From Streptomonospora litoralis (GTDB lineage: Bacteria > Actinomycetota > Actinomycetes > Streptosporangiales > Streptosporangiaceae), in assembly GCF_004323735.1 (NCBI RefSeq), contig NZ_CP036455.1, positions 925,101 to 989,100 on the forward strand: a DNA stretch of 64,000 bases, in the 5' to 3' direction. The notes under the pieces were generated by a model. The model had not been told where the DNA came from, made no database searches, and saw only the letters and a list, made by a program, of their open reading frames with translations. How positions within the stretch are numbered: the first letter of the stretch is position 1; each line of letters begins with the position of its first letter. Position numbers and translations under genes: made by a program. Of this stretch, positions 35,444 to 46,021 are shown piece after piece.

Positions 35444-36480
35444 CATCGCCGGATGGACCGGCATAGGGGACCTACCGGCGCCGGTGCGCCGGCTGGGTAC
35501 CGCCGTGTTCCGACCAGGCCCGCACCGGCCGGGGGATCGCGCGGTGCGGCGCGGTCGCGGGCGCCCGTACGCCCGGGGGTGCACCGGATCGGGGGCCCGG
35601 GGGCGACGACACGTCGCTCGTGGCGCCCGGGCGCGGTCGCCGGGAGTCCCATCCCCCGATGGGGTGGGCTTTTGAGGGTCTATGACCGTTTTGCGGGCGG
35701 CGTCGGCGGGCGCCGTGGTCACGAGGTGCACGAAAAGTCGACGCCGGGGCTGTTTTCGCGCCATTCGGTGCGCCTCGTGCTCCGTCGCCGCCGCAGCGCG
35801 GGCGTGGGCCCACCGAGGAATCGGGCATTGGTGGACAAAATGCCCAGTTTTGTTTCGTATCGCGGAATCGTGGTGCGCGGGTGGCGCCTCGGGGCGGCGC
35901 CGAGGCGGGTGCCGCCGCACGTACGTGCAACTCGTGGCCCCATCGGGTCATGACCGCCGCCGACTGCCTCGCGTCGGACGTCGCCGACAACCCGAACCGC
36001 GGCTCCCGGGGTTCACCCACCCGCGGCCAGGGGCGGTGATTGCCGCCGACCACCGCGGGCCCGGCCCCGCCGGCGTTGTCGCCGCATCGTCGGGTGGGTC
36101 ACCGGCGGGCACCGGGTGCGTCGATCGCGGGCTTAGCCCACTGCCGTCCTCGGTGCCCGTCGTTCTCCGTCAGGTTGCCCGTTTCCCGGCAGACCATCAA
36201 GGCCGCCCAGCGGACCGGGGCCGCTTTCGTCGGCCGCCGCCAGCGGCGAGCACCCGACCCGGTAGCGCGGCCCCAGCCCCGCTGCCACCGTCGCCGCCGC
36301 TGTTTTTCCAGGTCACCCGTTTCTCGGCAGACCGGCAAGGCCGCCCAGCGGACCGGGGCCGCTTTCGTCGGCCGCCGCCAGCGGCGAGCACCCGACCCGG
36401 TGAGCGCGGCCCTCACCCCTCTCACCCCCCGCGGCGGTACTCCCCTCCTTCTGTCACCCCCCGCGGCTAGGCTTTGGCAC

Positions 36481-37377
36481 ATGTGCGGCCGATACGCCCA
36501 AGCGCGCAACCAGCACGAGCTGCAGCTCGCCTTCGACTTTCCGGAGACCGACGACACCGCGGCGCCGGCCGGCGGTGGCGGGACCGGCGGCTCTCGCTCG
36601 CACCCTCCGCTGGAGGAGCTGGCGCCCGACTACAACGTCGCACCGGGCAAGACCGTCTACGCTCTGCTTGGCACGCCCCCCGGCGAGGCCGGTGCCGACG
36701 ACAGCGGGCACCGCGGGCCGCGTTCGCTCGGCACGATGCGCTGGGGGCTGGTGCCTTCGTGGGCCAAGGACCCCACTGTCGGCTACAAGATGATCAACGC
36801 GCGCAGTGAGACCGTCGCCGACAAGCCCGCCTACCGCAGCGCGTTCGCCCGGCGGCGCTGCCTGATCCCCGCCGACGCCTACTACGAGTGGCAGCTGCTG
36901 CCCGAGGACCGGCCCGGCGACGCCGAGGCCGGCACGTCCCCCGTCACCGACGCCGGACACCAGCGGCGCAAGGCGAAGTCGCGCAAGCGGCCCTACGCCA
37001 TCGGCTACGCCGACGGCTCCCCGCTGGCACTGGCCGGGCTGTTCGAGCGCTGGCGCGACCCCACGCGCTCCGACGACGATCCCGCTGCCTGGCTGTGGAG
37101 CTGCACCGTTGTCACCACCGCGGCCGCGCCCGAACTGAGCGCCATCCACGAGCGCATGCCCGTGGCGGTCCCGCGAGAGCTGTGGGCCACCTGGCTCGAC
37201 CCCGCCTCCGGGCCGGACGACCTGCAGCGTGCCATGGCGGCCACGCCGGTCTCGGAGTTCGCCGTCACCCCGGTGAGCACCGCTGTCAACAGCGTGCGCA
37301 ACAACGGCCCCGAACTGCTCGAACCCGTCGCGGAGCCGCCCGAGTCCGCCGGTGCCCCGGGCGCCACGCTGTTCTGA
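36481..37377 (+). CDS. SRAP-domain protein (YedK/HMCES type)
   Basis: 298 residues beginning MCGRYAQARN, where Cys2 after Met removal is the residue that crosslinks abasic DNA. Other conserved sites are PDYNVAPG, RWGLVPSWAKD, MINARSETVADKPAYRSAF, RCLIPADAYYEW (catalytic Glu) and LSAIHERMPVAV (catalytic His). The family forms a thiazolidine DNA-protein crosslink that shields abasic sites in single-stranded DNA. An insert of about 35 residues at 145-180 is Lys/Arg-rich. TAGGCT lies seven bases before the ATG, so the mRNA is probably leaderless. Confidence 0.93.
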   Translation: MCGRYAQARNQHELQLAFDFPETDDTAAPAGGGGTGGSRSHPPLEELAPDYNVAPGKTVYALLGTPPGEAGADDSGHRGPRSLGTMRWGLVPSWAKDPTVGYKMINARSETVADKPAYRSAFARRRCLIPADAYYEWQLLPEDRPGDAEAGTSPVTDAGHQRRKAKSRKRPYAIGYADGSPLALAGLFERWRDPTRSDDDPAAWLWSCTVVTTAAAPELSAIHERMPVAVPRELWATWLDPASGPDDLQRAMAATPVSEFAVTPVSTAVNSVRNNGPELLEPVAEPPESAGAPGATLF

Positions 37378-37599
37378 GCCACCGGCCGCACCCGCGCCGC
37401 ACAGTCGTCGCCCGATTCGGCCGCGGGTCTGGCTGCCGCCCGCAGGCCGTGGGTAAGGTGTCCCCGATCACTCGATCGCCGCCGACCGGACGCGGTCGGC
37501 GGAGCACCGTGACGACGGTGCACGACCGTTACGACCGCACGAAACCGATGCGAGCCGCCCGGGCCCAAGCCCCGGCGGCGAACCGACACCATCACCATC

Positions 37600-39378
<1,779 letters not shown>

Positions 39379-39382
39379 TCGG

Positions 39383-39418
39383 CCCGCGGGGCGGCCGGGA
39401 CCGCCTCCGCCCCGCGGG
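39383..39418 (+). terminator. GC hairpin after thiC
   Basis: CCCGCGGGGCGG (39383-39394) pairs perfectly with CCGCCCCGCGGG (39407-39418). It starts five bases after the thiC stop. No T-run. Confidence 0.55.
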
Positions 39419-39547
39419 GTCGCCGTCGATCGGGGCCGGGCACCGCCGTGGCGCGGTTCCCGGCCCCGCGCGTGCGTAGGGCAGGACAGCCGGTCGCCGC
39501 GGGTCCGCGGACGGCGGCGGGCGGGGCGGCGGGAAGCGCCGGTCGCC

Positions 39548-40423
39548 TCAGCGCGGGCTCGCCGGCCCGCCGGGTTTGCGGGCGCTGGCCAGCAGGTGCA
39601 CACCGACGTAGTCGTCGGACTCGGCCGCGTGCAGTTCCATCTCGACCAGCCGCCCCAGCGCGTGCTGGTCGCGGGCCAGCATCATCTCCACGGTCGAGGC
39701 CGACAGCACGGTGCGCGGCCGTACCCAGTCGAGCTCCAGTCCGACGTCGGTGACGACCTCGCCGATCTGCTCGGCGGTGAAGCACCGGGTGATCGAGCCG
39801 TCGGGCCAGGGGACCAGCAGCACGTCGGCGCGCGGGGCGAAACTCAGCTCCGGCCAACAGTCCTGTTCGGCCAGCAGCGCCATGCCGAGGACGACCGAGT
39901 CGACGCACATCAGCACCCGTCCGCCAGGCCGCAGCACCCGGGCGATCTCGTTCAGCGAGTCCTCGGTGGCCAGGTGGCGGGAGAGCACGCGGTTGTCGGC
40001 GAGGACGCCGTCGAAGGCGTTCGAGGTGAAACCGGAGAGGAAAGTGGTATCGCCGACGACGGGCTGCAGGCTGCCGGGCGAACGCCGGCGCGGGGCGGGC
40101 GCGTGCCCGTTGACCAGGGTCAGCTGGCGCCGCGGGCGAAGCTCGGCCGAGGGAAGCAGGGTGACGACGTCGTGCCCGTCGGCGACCGCCCTCGGCGCAC
40201 CGCGGAAGTCGGGTCCCGAGAGGTCGAGGACGCGCCCGCGCTCGGTCGGCAGCCACCGGGCGAGCTGTGCGTCGGCCACCGCCCAGTAGAACCGCCAGTA
40301 GGCGGACAGGGAGTCGCTGGTGGCGAACTGCGCCGCCGCGGAACGGGATCGGCGTGCCTCAGGCGCGGTGTCGGCGGTCTCGGATGCCGGCGGTCGGGAC
40401 GCGGAGCTGGAGGACGGTCGCAC
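39548..40423 (-). CDS. class I SAM-dependent methyltransferase
   Basis: 291 residues from GTG 40423, picked because GGAGAGGAG lies five bases upstream; a longer frame has no ribosome site. GRVLDLSGPDFRGAPRAVAD resembles motif I, though the usual GxGxG is degenerate. SFTSNAFDGVLADNRVLSRH and IARVLRPGGRVLMCVDSVV match methyltransferase motifs post-I to III. The weakened glycine motif leaves some doubt about activity. Divergent from sigR. Substrate unknown. Confidence 0.75.
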   Translation of the reverse strand: MRPSSSSASRPPASETADTAPEARRSRSAAAQFATSDSLSAYWRFYWAVADAQLARWLPTERGRVLDLSGPDFRGAPRAVADGHDVVTLLPSAELRPRRQLTLVNGHAPAPRRRSPGSLQPVVGDTTFLSGFTSNAFDGVLADNRVLSRHLATEDSLNEIARVLRPGGRVLMCVDSVVLGMALLAEQDCWPELSFAPRADVLLVPWPDGSITRCFTAEQIGEVVTDVGLELDWVRPRTVLSASTVEMMLARDQHALGRLVEMELHAAESDDYVGVHLLASARKPGGPASPR

Positions 40424-40536
40424 GCATACTCCTCTCCCACGTCTTTGTTGAGGGGTTTTACCCTCACTCGCGCAGGGGTCACCTCTGCGGCCGCACGGAA
40501 AAGGAAAGTTCCGCGGCGCGCAACCTCTCGGCACGC

Positions 40537-40562
40537 GGAATCAGTCCGGGGCGGCCGTTGTT
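40537..40562 (+). promoter_or_regulatory. SigR-type promoter upstream of sigR
   Basis: GGAAT (40537-40541) and GTT (40560-40562) are separated by 18 bases, matching the known SigR consensus GGAAT-N18/19-GTT. It would start transcripts near 40568 that include the upstream start codon at 40668, as in the autoregulated p2 promoter of Streptomyces sigR. Confidence 0.7.
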
Positions 40563-40805
40563 GGCATGCACATCACTACCCGCAGGTCGTCGGGGCACGC
40601 GCGGTCCGACCGGAGTCCCGGCGAACGCGCAGCAGGACGACCGGACGAGGAGAGTAAAGGCAGGGCGATGCCTACAGCTACTGCTGACTTCGTGGAGTCG
40701 CGGGCGGGCGGGGGCCCGCTCGGCGATGTGCCCTCCCCCGGTGCGGCGTCGTATCGTGAGGCTACGGTTGCCCCACGGGAGGCCAGCACAAGGAGGCAGG
40801 CGGGC

Positions 40806-41450
40806 TTGAATCAAGGCCAGGAGACACTCGACGAGCAGGGAGCTCGGTTCGAACGGGACGTGCTCCCGTACTTGGACCAGCTCTATTCGGCGGCGTTGCG
40901 GATGACCCGCAACCCCTCCGACGCCGAGGATCTCGTCCAGGAGACGTTCGCGAAGGCGTTCGGTTCGTTCCACCAGTTCAAGGCGGGGACGAACCTGAAG
41001 GCCTGGTTGTACCGGATCCTCACGAACACGTTCATCAACTCCTACCGCAAGAAGCAGCGGGAGCCCAAGCAGGCCGGCACGGAGGATGTCGAGGACTGGC
41101 AGCTCGCTCAGTCGGCTTCGCACTCCTCCTCGGGGCTGAAGTCCGCCGAGGCCGAGGCGCTTGAGCACCTCCCCGACACCGACGTCAAGCGCGCCCTGCA
41201 GGATCTTCCGGAGGACTTCCGCATCGCCGTGTACCTCGCCGACGTCGAGGGATTCGCCTACAAGGAGGTCGCCGAGATCATGGAGACCCCGATCGGCACG
41301 GTGATGTCGCGGCTGCACCGCGGCAGGCGGCAGCTGCGCTCGATGCTGGAGGAGTACGCGCTGGACCGCGGCATCCTGGATTCCGCGGACGGCGAAGGCA
41401 TGGCGGTTGAGACGCCGAACGGCGGGTCGAGTCGGAGGGACCAGCGATGA
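40806..41450 (+). CDS. sigR: ECF sigma factor SigR (thiol-oxidative stress)
   Basis: 214 residues from TTG 40806 with AAGGAGG nine bases upstream. Region 2: [54 protein letters not shown]. Region 4: [48 protein letters not shown]. An in-frame ATG at 40668 behind AAAGG would add 46 residues and correspond to the unstable long isoform described in Streptomyces. The ATG of rsrA overlaps the stop (ATGA), so sigma and anti-sigma are made together. Induced through the promoter at 40537-40562. Confidence 0.94.
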   Translation: MNQGQETLDEQGARFERDVLPYLDQLYSAALRMTRNPSDAEDLVQETFAKAFGSFHQFKAGTNLKAWLYRILTNTFINSYRKKQREPKQAGTEDVEDWQLAQSASHSSSGLKSAEAEALEHLPDTDVKRALQDLPEDFRIAVYLADVEGFAYKEVAEIMETPIGTVMSRLHRGRRQLRSMLEEYALDRGILDSADGEGMAVETPNGGSSRRDQR

Positions 41451-41728
41451 GCTGCGGCGGAGAGCACGCTACCCCCTGTAGCGAGGTGCTGGCGAAGGTC
41501 TACTCCTACATCGACGGGGAGCTCGACGAGAGCAACTGCGCCGACATTCGCGAGCACCTGGACGAGTGCGGCCCCTGCCTGGCCGAGTACGGCCTGGAGG
41601 AGGTCGTCAAGAAGCTGGTGGCCAAGCACTGCGGCGCCGACCCGGTCCCCGGCGACCTGCGCGCCAAGGTTCTGCACCGGCTGGAGGCGGCGCGGGCCGA
41701 CCTGGAGGTCCGCGAGAGCGCGGAGTAG
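41447..41728 (+). CDS. rsrA: RsrA-type zinc anti-sigma factor
   Basis: 93 residues. Cys11, His37, Cys41 and Cys44 form the zinc site (HLDECGPC is the HxxxCxxC core of ZAS proteins), at the same numbering as Streptomyces RsrA. Cys3 and Cys31 are additional thiols. Disulfide formation releases zinc and SigR. Overlaps sigR by four bases; a factor-independent terminator lies about 130 bases downstream. Confidence 0.95.
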   Translation: MSCGGEHATPCSEVLAKVYSYIDGELDESNCADIREHLDECGPCLAEYGLEEVVKKLVAKHCGADPVPGDLRAKVLHRLEAARADLEVRESAE

Positions 41729-41860
41729 ACCCCCTGTAGCGCTGCTCCGGTCCAGGCAGCCGACGGGGTCGCGGTCCGCCGATTCCGGCAACCGGGACCG
41801 AAATTCGCGGAATGCGCGATGCGGCCGATGAATGCCGCAAAACCGACTGAAGAGATGATT

Positions 41861-41892
41861 CCGGCGGTCGTGTGCACGGCCGCCGGTTTTTT
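41861..41892 (+). terminator. factor-independent terminator of sigR-rsrA
   Basis: CCGGCGG (41861-41867) pairs with CCGCCGG (41880-41886), with CGTG/CACG inside, followed by six T residues (41887-41892). Confidence 0.85.
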
Positions 41893-42397
41893 GTGTGTCG
41901 CGAGCGCGGTGCGAAGTTACTGCGAGCCGGGGTTTAGGACGGTCCCGGTTAGTCGATCGCGGTCACGCGTCGGACGACACGCCCGGTCGGTCCGGCGCCG
42001 GGTCAAAAAATGGTGGCGTTCTGCTGTAGACGATATACGGCATGCTGTGCTCATTCGATTACTCAAAGTGATTGCCCGCGATGGTGCGCGTGCAGAACGA
42101 AAGGGGGGTATCCCGGGAATGCGGAGCCGGGCGAGGCGCGGCGGCGGGTGGCGAATCGAATGCGGAGAGTGATCGGTATAACTACGATGGTGCTTCGGAA
42201 TTCCGTAATTCGAAAAATGGTCGCTCGCAGATGTCCGGATCTGGGGGCTGAGTCGGCTCGGGGAAATCGGGTCGGCTGTGCGGCCCGTTAAACTGGCTGC
42301 CATATCCACCGTGATGGGGTAATTCGCGCGCCGCGCCGGGGGTCGGCCTGGGCCGGGCGGGCGGGGCGCGCGCGGACCGAAAAACAGGGGGGCAGCC
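41893..42397. other. intergenic region of lower GC; no gene recognised
   Basis: About 500 bases with clearly more A/T than the rest of the window (CAAAAAATGG, GATATACGG, GGAATTCCGTAATTCG). Open frames across it lack the third-position G/C bias of real genes. It probably holds the promoter for the Trp-rich peptide and the HD genes. The composition may mark transferred DNA or an unusually long regulatory leader. Confidence 0.45.
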
Positions 42398-42484
42398 ATG
42401 GCTTGGCTCATTTCCGAAACGGTGCACCGGGGAATCATGGCGGCCTGGTTGCTGGCCTGCGTCAACGGGTGGTGCTGGTGGTAG
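42398..42484 (+). CDS. 28-residue Trp-rich peptide upstream of HD-type genes
   Basis: ATG 42398 with AGGGGGG six bases upstream, stop TAG 42482-42484. The peptide starts MAWLISETVHRGIMAAWLL and ends ACVNGWCWW, so it has a short hydrophobic helix and a Trp-Cys-Trp-Trp tail. The HD-GYP gene starts 10 bases after its stop, close enough for translational coupling. It could be a regulatory leader peptide sensing Trp or ribosome pausing, a tiny membrane peptide, or a modified-peptide precursor; no maturation genes are nearby. Not recognised from any family. Confidence 0.5.
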   Translation: MAWLISETVHRGIMAAWLLACVNGWCWW

Positions 42485-42494
42485 AACGGAATCG

Positions 42495-43895
42495 ATGAAA
42501 CCATGGCGGTTCGGTCGGCTTTGGGGTGGGAGGTACCACAAATTGCGTGCCCTTCCGATAGCGGCACGGGTCTACATCGGGCTCGTGGTCCTCAGCGCCG
42601 TGGCCGTGATCGTGATCGGCCCGCACGCCGGCATCGATCCGGCCACCCTGGCGCTGGTCGTGGTCCTCTATGTGGTCACCGAGTCGATCAGCACCACCAT
42701 GCACAACAGCAAAGCGGGGATCTCGCCGAGCGCAGCCGCGTCGCTGGCCGCCGTCGTCCTGGTCGGACCGATCGGCGCGGCCGCGGGCGCGCTGTGCTCG
42801 GCGCCCTTCGTGCTGCGACGGCAGAACATCGTCAAGCGCCTGTTCAACGGCGGCCAGCTTGCCCTGGTCGGCTACGCCGCCGGGCACGCCTTTCTGGCCC
42901 TGGGCGGCGGCATCGGGGCGCCCGACCGCACCGACTTCCCCTGGATCCTCGTACCGTTCTGCGCGGCGCTGGTCGTCTACGGGGTCGCCAACGCCCTGCT
43001 GATGGGCTGCCTGATGTGGTGCCTGGGCGTGGTGCACCTGCAGCCGCCGCGCCGGGTCCGCTGGCGGACGCTCGCCACCCTGGAGGGGGCGTCGCTGGGC
43101 TACGGCATGCTCGGGCTGTTCATCGCCGCCGTCTGGGGTGTCATCGGGGCCCCGGCGATACTGCTGGTGCTACTGCCGCTGTTCATCGCCCGATGGGCCT
43201 TCGACCAGTGCATCGCCGAGCAGCGCGCACACGAAGCCACGCTGGCCACGCTCTGCCAGGCCGTCGAGACCAAGGACTACTACACCCGAGGGCACTGCAT
43301 GCGCGTCTCCAGGGGCGCGGGCATGATCGCCCAGCAGCTGGGCATGCACGCCGAGCGCGTGCAGACCATCCGCTACGCCGGAATGCTGCACGACGTCGGC
43401 AAGCTGGGCGTGCCGACCAAGGTGCTGCAGAAACCGGACAAGCTCACCGAAGAGGAGTTCGCCGCCATTCAGCTGCATCCGATGCGCGGCTATGAGATCG
43501 TCCGCGAGATCGGGTTCCTGGACGAGGCACTGGCCGGCATCATGCACCACCACGAGCGCATGGACGGCCGCGGCTATCCCATGGGGCTGGCCGGCACCGA
43601 CATCCCCGAGTTCGCCCGCATCATCTCCGTCGCCGACGCTTTCGACTGCATGACCTCCACCCGCTCCTACCGGAAGGCGCGCAGCATCGAGGAGGCCTTC
43701 GCCGAACTGCGGCGCGGTTCCGGAACCCAGTTCGACCCGACGATGGTGGCGGCGCTTATCACGGCCGTCGACCGGGACGGCTGGGAGTTGCCCGACGCCG
43801 TCGAGCCGCCCGGCGACGATTCCGCTGTGGTGGCCCAGCAGGACCACGACGACCCCAGCGTGCCGCTGCGGGTGGCCGGGGAGGCAGAACGGTGA
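42495..43895 (+). CDS. membrane HD-GYP-type phosphohydrolase
   Basis: 466 residues. Residues about 22-235 carry some six to seven membrane helices. The C-terminal domain (about 250-430) has YYTRGHCMRVS, MLHDVGKLGVP (HD pair), IQLHPMRGYEIV, MHHHERMDGRGYP (the HHExxxGxGYP signature) and ISVADAFDCMTS. All metal and GYP residues are present, so cyclic-di-GMP phosphodiesterase activity is possible. The membrane part resembles MASE-like sensors. The stop overlaps the next gene (GTGA). Confidence 0.88.
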   Translation: MKPWRFGRLWGGRYHKLRALPIAARVYIGLVVLSAVAVIVIGPHAGIDPATLALVVVLYVVTESISTTMHNSKAGISPSAAASLAAVVLVGPIGAAAGALCSAPFVLRRQNIVKRLFNGGQLALVGYAAGHAFLALGGGIGAPDRTDFPWILVPFCAALVVYGVANALLMGCLMWCLGVVHLQPPRRVRWRTLATLEGASLGYGMLGLFIAAVWGVIGAPAILLVLLPLFIARWAFDQCIAEQRAHEATLATLCQAVETKDYYTRGHCMRVSRGAGMIAQQLGMHAERVQTIRYAGMLHDVGKLGVPTKVLQKPDKLTEEEFAAIQLHPMRGYEIVREIGFLDEALAGIMHHHERMDGRGYPMGLAGTDIPEFARIISVADAFDCMTSTRSYRKARSIEEAFAELRRGSGTQFDPTMVAALITAVDRDGWELPDAVEPPGDDSAVVAQQDHDDPSVPLRVAGEAER

Positions 43896-45199
43896 TCACC
43901 GAGGACTTCTACCGGATGCGCGCGCCGCGCGGCGCCGCGCGGCGCGGCTACGCCGGTCCGGCGCGCGCGCTGGTCGTGCTCGTGGCCGCGGGCTTCGCCG
44001 GCGGCTCGCTGCTGTGGACCCTGGTCACCGGCTTCGTCGAACCGGAGGCCGCGCTGGCCTTCGGCGTGCTCATCGCGCTGGGCGAGCTCGCCCGCATCAC
44101 CCTGCCGGGCAACCGGGAGGTCGCGCCCATCGCCTCGGCGGGGGCCATCGGCTACACGTTCCTGCTCACCGTCGGCGGCGACGACGTGCACCACTCCGGC
44201 TGGCAGGTGCTGGCGGTGGTGACCGTGGGCTTCGCCCTGGGCGAGCTCCCGCACATCGCCGCGGGCCGCACACCCGAGTGGAGCGACCTCGCGCGGCGGA
44301 TGATGATAATCGTGGTGATCACGCTGGGGTTCCGGCCTTTCGCCGAGGATCTGTCGCCCGGCTCCGACCAAGCCGCATGGTGGCCCGCGCTGGGCCTGAT
44401 GGTGGCGGTCGTGCTCGCCGGCTGGCTGACCGACGGTGTCATCGCGGCCGCCATCCGCGCCGAGCGGCTGCGCACCCGGTTCACCGTCGCCCTGCGCGAC
44501 GAGCTGCGCGCCCATGCCGGGCTGGGCATGGCCATCGGCTCCTCGGGCATCCTCATCGCGCTGGCCAGCACCATCACCGGCCTGGCGGGACTGCTCGTGT
44601 TCACGGCGCCGCTGCTCGTCACCCAGGTGGCCTTCCGCCGGTTCGCCGAGGTACGGCTGACCTACCTGCAGACCGTGCGCGCCCTCTCACGCGTCACCGA
44701 GGTCGGCGGATACGTCGCCACCGGCCACTCGCGGCGCGTCAGCCGCCTGGCCAAGTCCGTCGGCTGCGAACTGGGCATGCGCGAGTCGGATCTGCTGGAG
44801 CTGGAGTACGCGGCGCTCATGCACGACATCGGCCAGCTCTCCTTGCGCGATCCCATCGCCAGCGGGGCGACCGTGTTCGCCCTGCCGCGCGAGCAGCGCC
44901 GCATCGCCGAACTCGGCTCGGCGGTCATCCGCGAGACCGGCGTGCTGGACTCGGTGGCCGAGCTGGTCCGCCGCCAGTGCGAGCCCTATGCGGGCGACGG
45001 AGAGGACGGCCCGCCACCGCTGGGCAGCCGGATCATCAAGGTCGCCAACGCCGTGGACGACCTCGTCGGCGAATCCGCCGACCCCGAGCGCGAACAGGCG
45101 GTGCTGGAGCGGCTGCGCATGGACGGAGCCGGCGAGTACGATCCCGAGGTGGTCGAGGCCGCCGCCCGCGCCCTCGAACGCGCCTCAGCCCACTGGTGA
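43892..45199 (+). CDS. membrane HD-domain protein with degenerate GYP motif
   Basis: 435 residues from GTG 43892. Six or so membrane helices (about 22-250) are followed by an HD domain: VATGHSRRVSRLAK, ALMHDIGQLSLRDP. The later HD-GYP landmarks are gone: the HPxxG helix reads RIAELGSAVI, and the HHExxDGxGYP position reads VRRQCEPYAGDGEDG. It may be a pseudo-enzyme partner or use another nucleotide. It is translationally coupled to the intact HD-GYP gene and has the same layout, so the pair probably arose by duplication. Confidence 0.82.
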   Translation: MITEDFYRMRAPRGAARRGYAGPARALVVLVAAGFAGGSLLWTLVTGFVEPEAALAFGVLIALGELARITLPGNREVAPIASAGAIGYTFLLTVGGDDVHHSGWQVLAVVTVGFALGELPHIAAGRTPEWSDLARRMMIIVVITLGFRPFAEDLSPGSDQAAWWPALGLMVAVVLAGWLTDGVIAAAIRAERLRTRFTVALRDELRAHAGLGMAIGSSGILIALASTITGLAGLLVFTAPLLVTQVAFRRFAEVRLTYLQTVRALSRVTEVGGYVATGHSRRVSRLAKSVGCELGMRESDLLELEYAALMHDIGQLSLRDPIASGATVFALPREQRRIAELGSAVIRETGVLDSVAELVRRQCEPYAGDGEDGPPPLGSRIIKVANAVDDLVGESADPEREQAVLERLRMDGAGEYDPEVVEAAARALERASAHW

Positions 45200-45351
45200 G
45201 GCGCTCGGACCGCCCCACCCCTGGCTAGGCTGGGCGCGCGGGGCGGCGCGGCCTCCGGAGCGAGCAGGCCGCGGTTCGCCGCAGACGGCACGAGCCGGTT
45301 CGTGTGCTCCGCTTCCGGGTAGGCGCCCACCGGTAAAACGAAGGGGGCACC

Positions 45352-45564
45352 ATGGCCGAGATACGCGCGGAGACGGCCGCCAACGTCTTCCAGGTGACGA
45401 CCCATGAGGGCGACCGGGTGGACGAGGGCGACACCCTGCTCATCCTGGAAGCGATGAAGATGGAGGTCCCGGTGCTCACCGAGGATCCGGGCCGGGTGAT
45501 CAGCGTCGACGTCGACGAGGGCGACGTCGTGCAGGAGGGCGACCTACTGGCCGTCGTCGAGTAG
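45352..45564 (+). CDS. biotin/lipoyl attachment protein (carboxylase carrier-like)
   Basis: 70 residues, only a single biotinyl domain. LILEAMKMEVPVL contains the biotinylation site Lys36 in the AMKM tetrad, and the fold repeats around VDEGD / VQEGDLLAVVE. Stand-alone 70-residue carriers serve acyl-CoA carboxylases or act as decarboxylase partners; no carboxylase is nearby. GAAGGGGG is the ribosome site. Confidence 0.92.
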   Translation: MAEIRAETAANVFQVTTHEGDRVDEGDTLLILEAMKMEVPVLTEDPGRVISVDVDEGDVVQEGDLLAVVE

Positions 45565-45637
45565 CGCGCGCCGTGGCGCCGCGCCAGGTGGACAGCGGTG
45601 CCGGGCCGGGCGGTGCACCAGGGTAGGTTCGGTTGCC

Positions 45638-46021
45638 ATGGCGATCATGCGAGGACTACGGGGCACCGCCGACCTGCGGGTCGGCGAGGAGGACACCGCC
45701 CTGGCCCTGGGCAGCGGCGATGTGCCGGTGCTGGCCACGCCGCGCGTGCTGGCGCTCGCCGAGGCGGCGACGGTCGCCGCGACGGCCGGGCAGCTGGACG
45801 AGGGCAGCACCACGGTGGGCACCGAGGTCGCGCTCTCGCACCTGGCTGCCTCGGCCGTGGGCGCCGGGGTGCGGGCCGAGGCCGGGCTGCGGCTGGTCGA
45901 CGGCAAGCGGCTGGTCTTCGACGTCACCGTGGCCCAGACCGGCGGCGGAGAGTTGGCGCGCGGCACCGTAGAGCGCGTGGTGGTCGACCGCGCGCGCTTC
46001 ACGGCCGCCGCGCGGTCCTAA
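45638..46021 (+). CDS. FlK-like hot-dog thioesterase
   Basis: 127 residues. Hot-dog fold text ATPRVLALAEAATVAAT, LDEGSTTVGTEVALSHLAAS, RLVDGKRLVFDVTVAQ and GTVERVVVDRARF matches the fluoroacetyl-CoA-thioesterase-like group, including the Thr/Glu/His positions (STTVGTEV...SHLAA). Role: hydrolysis of a short acyl-CoA, true substrate unknown. The TAA stop at 46019-46021 is the first three bases of the adjacent repeat element's terminal repeat, so the element abuts the gene exactly. Confidence 0.85.
   Translation: MAIMRGLRGTADLRVGEEDTALALGSGDVPVLATPRVLALAEAATVAATAGQLDEGSTTVGTEVALSHLAASAVGAGVRAEAGLRLVDGKRLVFDVTVAQTGGGELARGTVERVVVDRARFTAAARS

Larger units (their letters stand above)
34920..36420. 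repeat. large non-coding repeat element, copy 4 (ends lost, core inverted)
   Basis: No terminal repeat was found at either border, so limits are approximate. Forward arm units lie at about 34926-34950 and 35086-35110, reversed units at about 36186-36210 and 36325-36350. The 56-bp palindrome (35317-35372), the 53-nt hairpin (35391-35443) and the core (about 35535-35965, opposite to copy 2) follow in that order. Four stop-free frames cross parts of it, but their text is repeat-derived and differs between copies. The 60 bases up to the SRAP gene contain C-rich runs. Confidence 0.7.

Noticed and set aside
36125-36140. GGCTTAGCCC inside repeat copy 4 as an internal element end
   Set aside because: It corresponds to the arm text (GGGCTAGGCC-like) in other copies and lacks the following GTTTAAGAA part of the terminal repeat.
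42398-42484. Classical trp-operon attenuator
   Set aside because: Downstream genes are HD phosphohydrolases, not tryptophan biosynthesis, and no terminator/antiterminator pair was seen between the peptide and the HD gene.
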